Shown here: positions 27,459 to 31,624 of the stretch, in pieces
How the letters are laid out: every line of letters begins with the position of its first letter
Position numbering within the stretch: position 1 is the first letter of the stretch
DNA from: Chrysophaeum taylorii
Lineage: Eukaryota; Sar; Pelagophyceae; Pelagomonadales; Pelagomonadaceae
Direction of reading: 5' to 3'
DNA length: 31,624 nucleotides
Assembly: GCA_029834535.1 (NCBI GenBank)
Contig: JAQMWT010000368.1
Location: forward strand, 1 to 31,624
Made by a program: the position numbers and the translations under genes
The notes under the pieces: model-generated
What the model saw: only the letters and a program-made list of their open reading frames with translations
Told to the model about the DNA's origin: nothing
The model's database searches: none

Positions 27459-28963
27459 TTAAGTATTAAGGGTTCGTTGTTTTCTTGCAATTGTGTGAGA
27501 GACGTTAGAGCAAGCGATAGTTGATGTTCTCGTGCCATCAATTGCTGTTCAGTGTTAGTGAGACGTAGGGATAAGGACTGAATCTCTTCTTTTAATTGGT
27601 GTAAGGATGCAGCCATATTGTCGTTAGCTTTATCTGGCGTGAGCTCAGCGGGTGGATTATCGATCGGCGCTGGTGACACATCTTCAGAAGGGGTATTATT
27701 AAAGGTATCAATGATATGGGATGGGTAGCCAACTTGGATTAACACGTTTTTAAATGCTAATTGTTGATCAGGTGGAAGTTGGCGAAAGTAGTGCAACATT
27801 GGCGGTACCGTCTCGGAAGAAGTTGCATCCAGTTGATGAGAAACATCGTTAACAAAGCGTTCGATGAGCACGTTAAGTAAATCCTCAGGATTGGTAACTA
27901 CACAGGTCTTATCTTCAACAGATTGTAACAAAGACCAAGCTGCTGCAAGAATTTCAAGATTTACATTCGAAATGAAGGGCAACTGAAGTAAGAGCATGGC
28001 GTTAGCGTCAGGGTTGACAATGATTTTAGAGGCATCAACGTTAAGGGATGTTGCAGCCTGCATGATTGCCTCTTTGAGCAGCTTATTAATAGCAATGGAC
28101 TTTCCAAGGCGGAGGATTATAGCTCTTGTGTGGGCAGCTGGATCCTTAAAACAAGAGAGTTGGAAGGGTTGCTGATTGTTGCGAATTAAAGCTATCCCAT
28201 GATTCGACAAGTTGCACATCACACAAAGCAACAAAAAGAAAGGGCGCGGTATATCAAGGCAGTGCGATGCATGTTGCTCAGACGCGAGATGATCCTCAAT
28301 AATTTGGCGAATCCTGTCAGTTTTAAGCTCATCTTCAGTACAGATGATGAGCACGAGGGGTGTGCCCGGCATCTCAGTTTTATTGTAACACTTTGTACAC
28401 GCCACATGTACTTTGACATCCCCTTTAATGGGTGGAAAGCGGTGAAATCGAATACCCTCATTAGGAGATATAGCGGGGGCATTCCGAATGCGCTTTGCTT
28501 TGACGCACAGCAATGAACTAAGATATTGGATGTCGTCCACAAAGTCTGTCTGTTGTGCTTCGGTAAGCAGCTGCTGCACAGACTTAAGCCAACACTGAGG
28601 ATTATTATGTTGGGGGATGACGAAATTCGGCGGGGATCCACCAAGGGCGGCTATATTCCCTGACATCATCGCAAGTGCGTCAAATTTGCAATGTTTAAGC
28701 AGGAAATACTCAGACTTAAATGGTTGCGATTTAGACGGTTGTTGGACATTTGTCTTGGGTGCCTTAGGCGTAACGGGCGTAGATTGATGTCCTTGAGCCA
28801 CCGACAAATAGGTTTGATGCTTCCGATTAGGGGAACTAGTCGGTGCAACGCTTGGAGTTAGAGCGTTAAAAGGTGGGGATAGTGACAGTGCACCACCACG
28901 ACCACGGTTTAGGGTAGAGTGGCGTCGGCTCGCAGCATCTTTGTTTTTAGTGGGATTCACCAT
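27455..28963 (-). CDS. ORF-X of element C, intact
   Basis: From the ATG at 28963 the frame is open for 502 codons (it is open back to 29002 without another ATG). The N-terminal ~80 residues are basic and Ser/Pro/Thr-rich (RRHSTLNRGRGG). Two CxxC pairs lie at about 189-192 (ACTKC) and 247-250 (LCVMC). The middle is hydrophobic/helical. The last ~70 residues form a predicted coiled coil (LHQLKEEIQSLSLRL, TEQQLMAREHQL). It matches ORF-X of B in length, order and cysteine pattern. That it stays open while the adjacent RT has several frameshifts is notable. The function is unknown. No protease, integrase, RT or clear membrane segment is seen. Confidence 0.75.
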   Translation of the reverse strand: MVNPTKNKDAASRRHSTLNRGRGGALSLSPPFNALTPSVAPTSSPNRKHQTYLSVAQGHQSTPVTPKAPKTNVQQPSKSQPFKSEYFLLKHCKFDALAMMSGNIAALGGSPPNFVIPQHNNPQCWLKSVQQLLTEAQQTDFVDDIQYLSSLLCVKAKRIRNAPAISPNEGIRFHRFPPIKGDVKVHVACTKCYNKTEMPGTPLVLIICTEDELKTDRIRQIIEDHLASEQHASHCLDIPRPFFLLLCVMCNLSNHGIALIRNNQQPFQLSCFKDPAAHTRAIILRLGKSIAINKLLKEAIMQAATSLNVDASKIIVNPDANAMLLLQLPFISNVNLEILAAAWSLLQSVEDKTCVVTNPEDLLNVLIERFVNDVSHQLDATSSETVPPMLHYFRQLPPDQQLAFKNVLIQVGYPSHIIDTFNNTPSEDVSPAPIDNPPAELTPDKANDNMAASLHQLKEEIQSLSLRLTNTEQQLMAREHQLSLALTSLTQLQENNEPLILK

Positions 28964-29038
28964 GAGACGGATCTCCACATCACACCTGTTATTGCATTTC
29001 ACATTCTAGCGAGCCAGTATTCCTTTACATAGCAGGGT

Positions 29039-29059
29039 TAGTTTAAGGTCATTTCGGAC
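29039..29059 (-). repeat. SLN module M9 (RNase H/ORF-X joint of C), stop form
   Basis: In the RNase H frame, after two stops: S-E-M-T-L-N then TAA. The hairpin arms are GTC/GAC instead of GAC/GTC, so the middle base pair is swapped. Confidence 0.75.
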
Positions 29060-29085
29060 ATAATGAAGGGTAATGATTAACCATC

Positions 29086-31127
29086 TTATTGAGCTATGGG
29101 TTGTTGTAAGCCGAGTAACGTGCGAAATCGGCTGAAGAGCGGAGCTCCAAAGGGTTTAGTAAATCCATCGGCGATAATGTGGGTACCGGAAACATGATGT
29201 AGACGTATGCGTTTTAACTGTACGTAGTCGCGTATACGAAACCAGCGTGTGCTAATAGCTTTGGCTTTAGTCGCACTGTCGGGATTGTTGGAAAGATGAA
29301 TAGCAGAGGCAGAGTCTCCCAGTATAGAACTGTTACGTATGAACGACATGTCCGATGGGAGGGGATTGTCATGAGCATCATAATCTAGTAGCAAGTCTTT
29401 CCCTGAAGGTTGGCGGAGAAAGAAGTGAGGATTTATAGCGAATGCCATTTCTGTTAACAATTTGCGCAACCAGACCACATCATCGGCACACATATTAAGG
29501 GCGATAAGTTCACTCTCATTCGTAGAAGTAGCTGTAATAGGCTGCAACATAGACTTCCACGTGATGAGAGAACCAAACAAGAAGATAGCGTAGCCGGTTG
29601 TAGACTTGCGGTCTTGTTCATAAGAGGGTGCATTATCGGCATCGACGAACGCGACCAATGGATCAAAATTACCTGAATTAATTTTTTCTTTAGTGTAGTC
29701 CAACATGGTGGCCATGTCGGTACGATTACCGATAAGAAGTCGAAGATGGTCCATTAGAGAGGAAGAGCCAGAGTAGTACCAGAGGCGAAGATTACGATTT
29801 TCGGGCTTGCGCAAGTAGCGGAGCGTTCCTGTTAGTACTTGAACATGTAGAAAGTTTGGATTGTGCATTCCTCGAGAGCAACGACTAAGACTTTGTGATA
29901 GATCGGGGCGACAGGCCAATTGGACAAACGTGAGCTTGCCAAGTAGAGTGGAGAAGGTGTGAAGGATGAACTTGTCCATATCAGAAGATGGCTCTCCAGT
30001 TTTATACGTGGATGATGGTGACATCGGTGTGGAAGTGGGACGTAACTGCATTAAACTGGGGTACTCTTCGAACAATGCATCAAGTTTAGCCTGACAGTCC
30101 AGTGATATAGAGCCATCAGTTGTACGCGTTATGCGCATGCCTAGGAGAGTATGGACTTCCTCGAAGGTGTCGACTGAGTATTCCTGTTTCAGGACTTGCT
30201 GGAACTCACGACGTAGAGTTTCCGAAGTGCAAGTAATGACGACGTCGTCTACTGAGAGCGTGCAAATTAGAAATGTAGCGTCAGCTTGGACTTTAGCGTA
30301 AATGCATGTGTCTGTTCGAAATCGTGTATAGCCTAATGAATCAAAGAAGCCGTTTATGGTTTGATTCCAAAGGGCAGGGCTCTGACGTAATCCATAGAGA
30401 GATTTAAGTAGCTTTGGGAGACGACGGCCTTGGTATTTAGTATCTTCGGGATCGAGAAGGTAAATGCCTTGTGGCAGTTTGACATAGACATGAGAATCGA
30501 TGGGAGCTTGAACAAAAGCGTTAGGACGTCGACATGGTAGACGGAAGTCGCAGATGAGCTGCTAGCGCCAGAACACAACGGATGCCAGTAAGCTGTGCCA
30601 TAGGGCTGAATGTGTTAAAAAATCGGTGCCCAGAGGCTAAGAATCCTCGTAGGACCAGGCGCTTTATGTTTAATGTACTGACCAGCAGCGTTGGTTTTTA
30701 TACGTAGGACGAGACGGGTGTCAATAGGCTTTGAGTTGACCATTGGCAGCGCTAGTTTAAAGCAGCCAAACTTAACAATATCAAAAATCTCTTTGGAGAT
30801 GGCAGCAACATAAGCTTTGCGATCAGCGTCAGTGAGACCTTTGAGGCAGTTCAACTCATATTCATCAATTTTGATATCTTTGGCTTGAATCTTGTATTCG
30901 TCCGAACCAACCGTGCTGGGGTCATGAGTCGTCGTCAGATGAGTAATTGCGTAAGAAGCGACATTATCGTGCAGATGAGCGTGATCGGGATCTTCGACGA
31001 GTTGAACAACTAGTAGAGGAGCATCACCAAGGTGGGCCTCAATGTAATGCGATTGCACGGTGATATAGTCTTCGATGGCGGAGAGATGAGGCTCGGAGGC
31101 ACCATAAGAAGCGTCATTATGATCCAA
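29086..31127 (-). pseudogene. Reverse transcriptase-RNase H of element C, frameshifted
   Basis: RT starts with TVGSDEYKIQAKDIKIDEYEL and continues to IKHKA. There and near 30535 single-base losses shift the frame, including one inside VYHVDV, the first catalytic Asp motif. From about 30530 the frame is clean: RRLPKLLKSLYGLRQSP, CTLSVDDVVIT (catalytic pair), and RNase H with VDADNAPSYEQDRKSTTGYA, STNESELIAL and LGDSASAIHLSNN, ending at QQPIAQ. More diverged from A than B is. The C-terminal half alone is an open 350-codon frame. Confidence 0.85.
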
Positions 31128-31144
31128 ATGGAGTGGGGCGTGAA

Positions 31145-31603
31145 CTAAGCATAAACGTATTGAGCGGGAGGAACTTGAAAGGCGTGAGCATGTTCAGAAA
31201 TTAAAAGAACGAGAGCCTGAAGAAGGTGAAAGTCTGCAAGGTTGACTTCGTCGCAGAAGTGAACATGAGGAGCATCAGGCGAGGTGGCTATGGCTCCTAT
31301 GACGCATATCTGAAGAGGACTGTGAGATCGCTTGGTGCACATGGTGATGAAGGGATGGTGTAAATTCCCTCTGAGGTATAGCCGTCCAGTGGATGCCATG
31401 AGCAAGATGAGGGGAGGGAGGGTGGGGTCGCAGAAGGTTATGTACTGCTTGGAGAGGTCATACTTGAAGTCGGCAAGCGTACCACCGGCTTGTTTATAAG
31501 CGGCAACAGTAGGCGAGGCAAGACGAGTAAGAACATCCTTGAGATTGGTTTTGCGACGAGGTTGAGGGTGATGAGGACCAACGGGTGAGACGAGGACATC
31601 CAA
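31145..31603 (-). pseudogene. Pre-RT domain of element C
   Basis: TVAAYKQAGGTLADFKYDL corresponds to VGAYKAAGGKLADF in A and B. The following GIHW segment is out of frame, and the ORF ends with PPAQYVYA matching SPLQYAYS of B. A frameshift lies near 31400 and another between this ORF and RT. It runs to the window edge. Confidence 0.55.
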
Positions 31604-31624
31604 ATAGAGAGACCGATAAGATGG

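Larger units (their letters stand above)
26955..31624 (-). mobile_element. Ty1/copia-type element C, 3' part
   Basis: Pre-RT, RT-RNase H, SLN module, ORF-X and ORF-Y in the same order as B, but more diverged. The 5' part lies outside the window. C lacks the SLN module at the integrase/RT joint and has a base-pair-swapped version at the RNase H/ORF-X joint, so it is probably a separate family. Confidence 0.75.

Noticed and set aside
3664..29059. Module as the GAAA/GUC half of a hammerhead ribozyme
   Set aside because: No CUGANGA box or matching helix was found upstream at the copies I checked (5572, 6676, 10028, 21568, 25860), and the CGCAAC-loop copies lack GAAA.
29039..29059. Module as an intron branch point (ACTAAC)
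   Set aside because: Only the element C copy contains ACTAAC; the others read ACTAT, ACTAC or ACTAG, and no consistent GT-AG intron fits.
30354..30578. Separate 74-codon ORF in element C
   Set aside because: Mostly an out-of-frame reading of the RT domain, created by single-base losses.
1..31624. CRISPR array, tRNA or rRNA genes
   Set aside because: No regular repeat-spacer array. The only tRNA-like match is the element's primer site, which is complementary to an anticodon arm and is not a gene.

Overview
The window looks like nuclear DNA of an alga with a red-lineage secondary plastid, probably a stramenopile. The only host genes I recognise are two copies of a fucoxanthin chlorophyll a/c-binding (LHC/FCP) protein. 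Each begins with a signal peptide ending in an AFAP motif (SATAFAP, SAVAFAP), the usual bipartite plastid-targeting signature of that lineage. The first copy (694-1305, +) is intact. The second (14222-14836, +) is closely similar but has an in-frame TAG at a Gln codon. Nearly everything else is retroelement sequence.

Three large Ty1/copia-type elements lie on the minus strand. Element A (2456-12555) has a complete LTR at its 5' side, with TGCAGAG/CTCTGCA ends. This is followed directly by a Drosophila-copia-type primer site complementary to the anticodon arm of initiator tRNA-Met. Reading 5'->3' on the minus strand, A carries Gag (N-terminal half apparently inverted), a coiled coil, an aspartic protease split by a SINE, a cytosine-C5 DNA methyltransferase, an integrase remnant without its catalytic core, an intact RT-RNase H, an extra zinc-binding ORF ('ORF-X'), and a truncated 3' LTR. 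A sits inside an older relative, E (2333-2455 plus 12556-12880). Element B (17220 to about 26880) carries the methyltransferase C-terminus, an integrase cut by a LINE (22622-25190), a broken RT-RNase H, ORF-X and an LTR. Element C (26955 to the window end) has a frameshifted RT, an intact ORF-X and a small acidic ORF-Y.

The most unusual signal is a 21-nt module found nine times in these elements, always on the coding strand and always in the local reading frame. It encodes T-(E/A)-x-S-L-N followed by either Tyr or a stop codon. It lies at the joints of the polyprotein: Gag/protease (stop), methyltransferase/integrase (Tyr), integrase/RT (Tyr), RNase H/ORF-X (stop, after a first stop) and near the end of ORF-X (Tyr). 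Its codons are almost invariant, and its 5' half can fold into a short hairpin in which one base pair covaries in element C. It could be a protease cleavage site, a recoding or reinitiation signal, or both.

Layout: 1-2332 LHC gene 1 with flanking repeats; 2333-12880 nested elements E and A; 12881-14221 low-information DNA with a GA microsatellite; 14222-14894 LHC pseudogene; 14895-17219 SINE-like repeats, duplicated LINE tails and a short tandem array; 17220-26880 element B with the LINE; 26881-31624 element C. All calls come from reading the sequence by eye. Family assignments rest on motifs, not on database searches.
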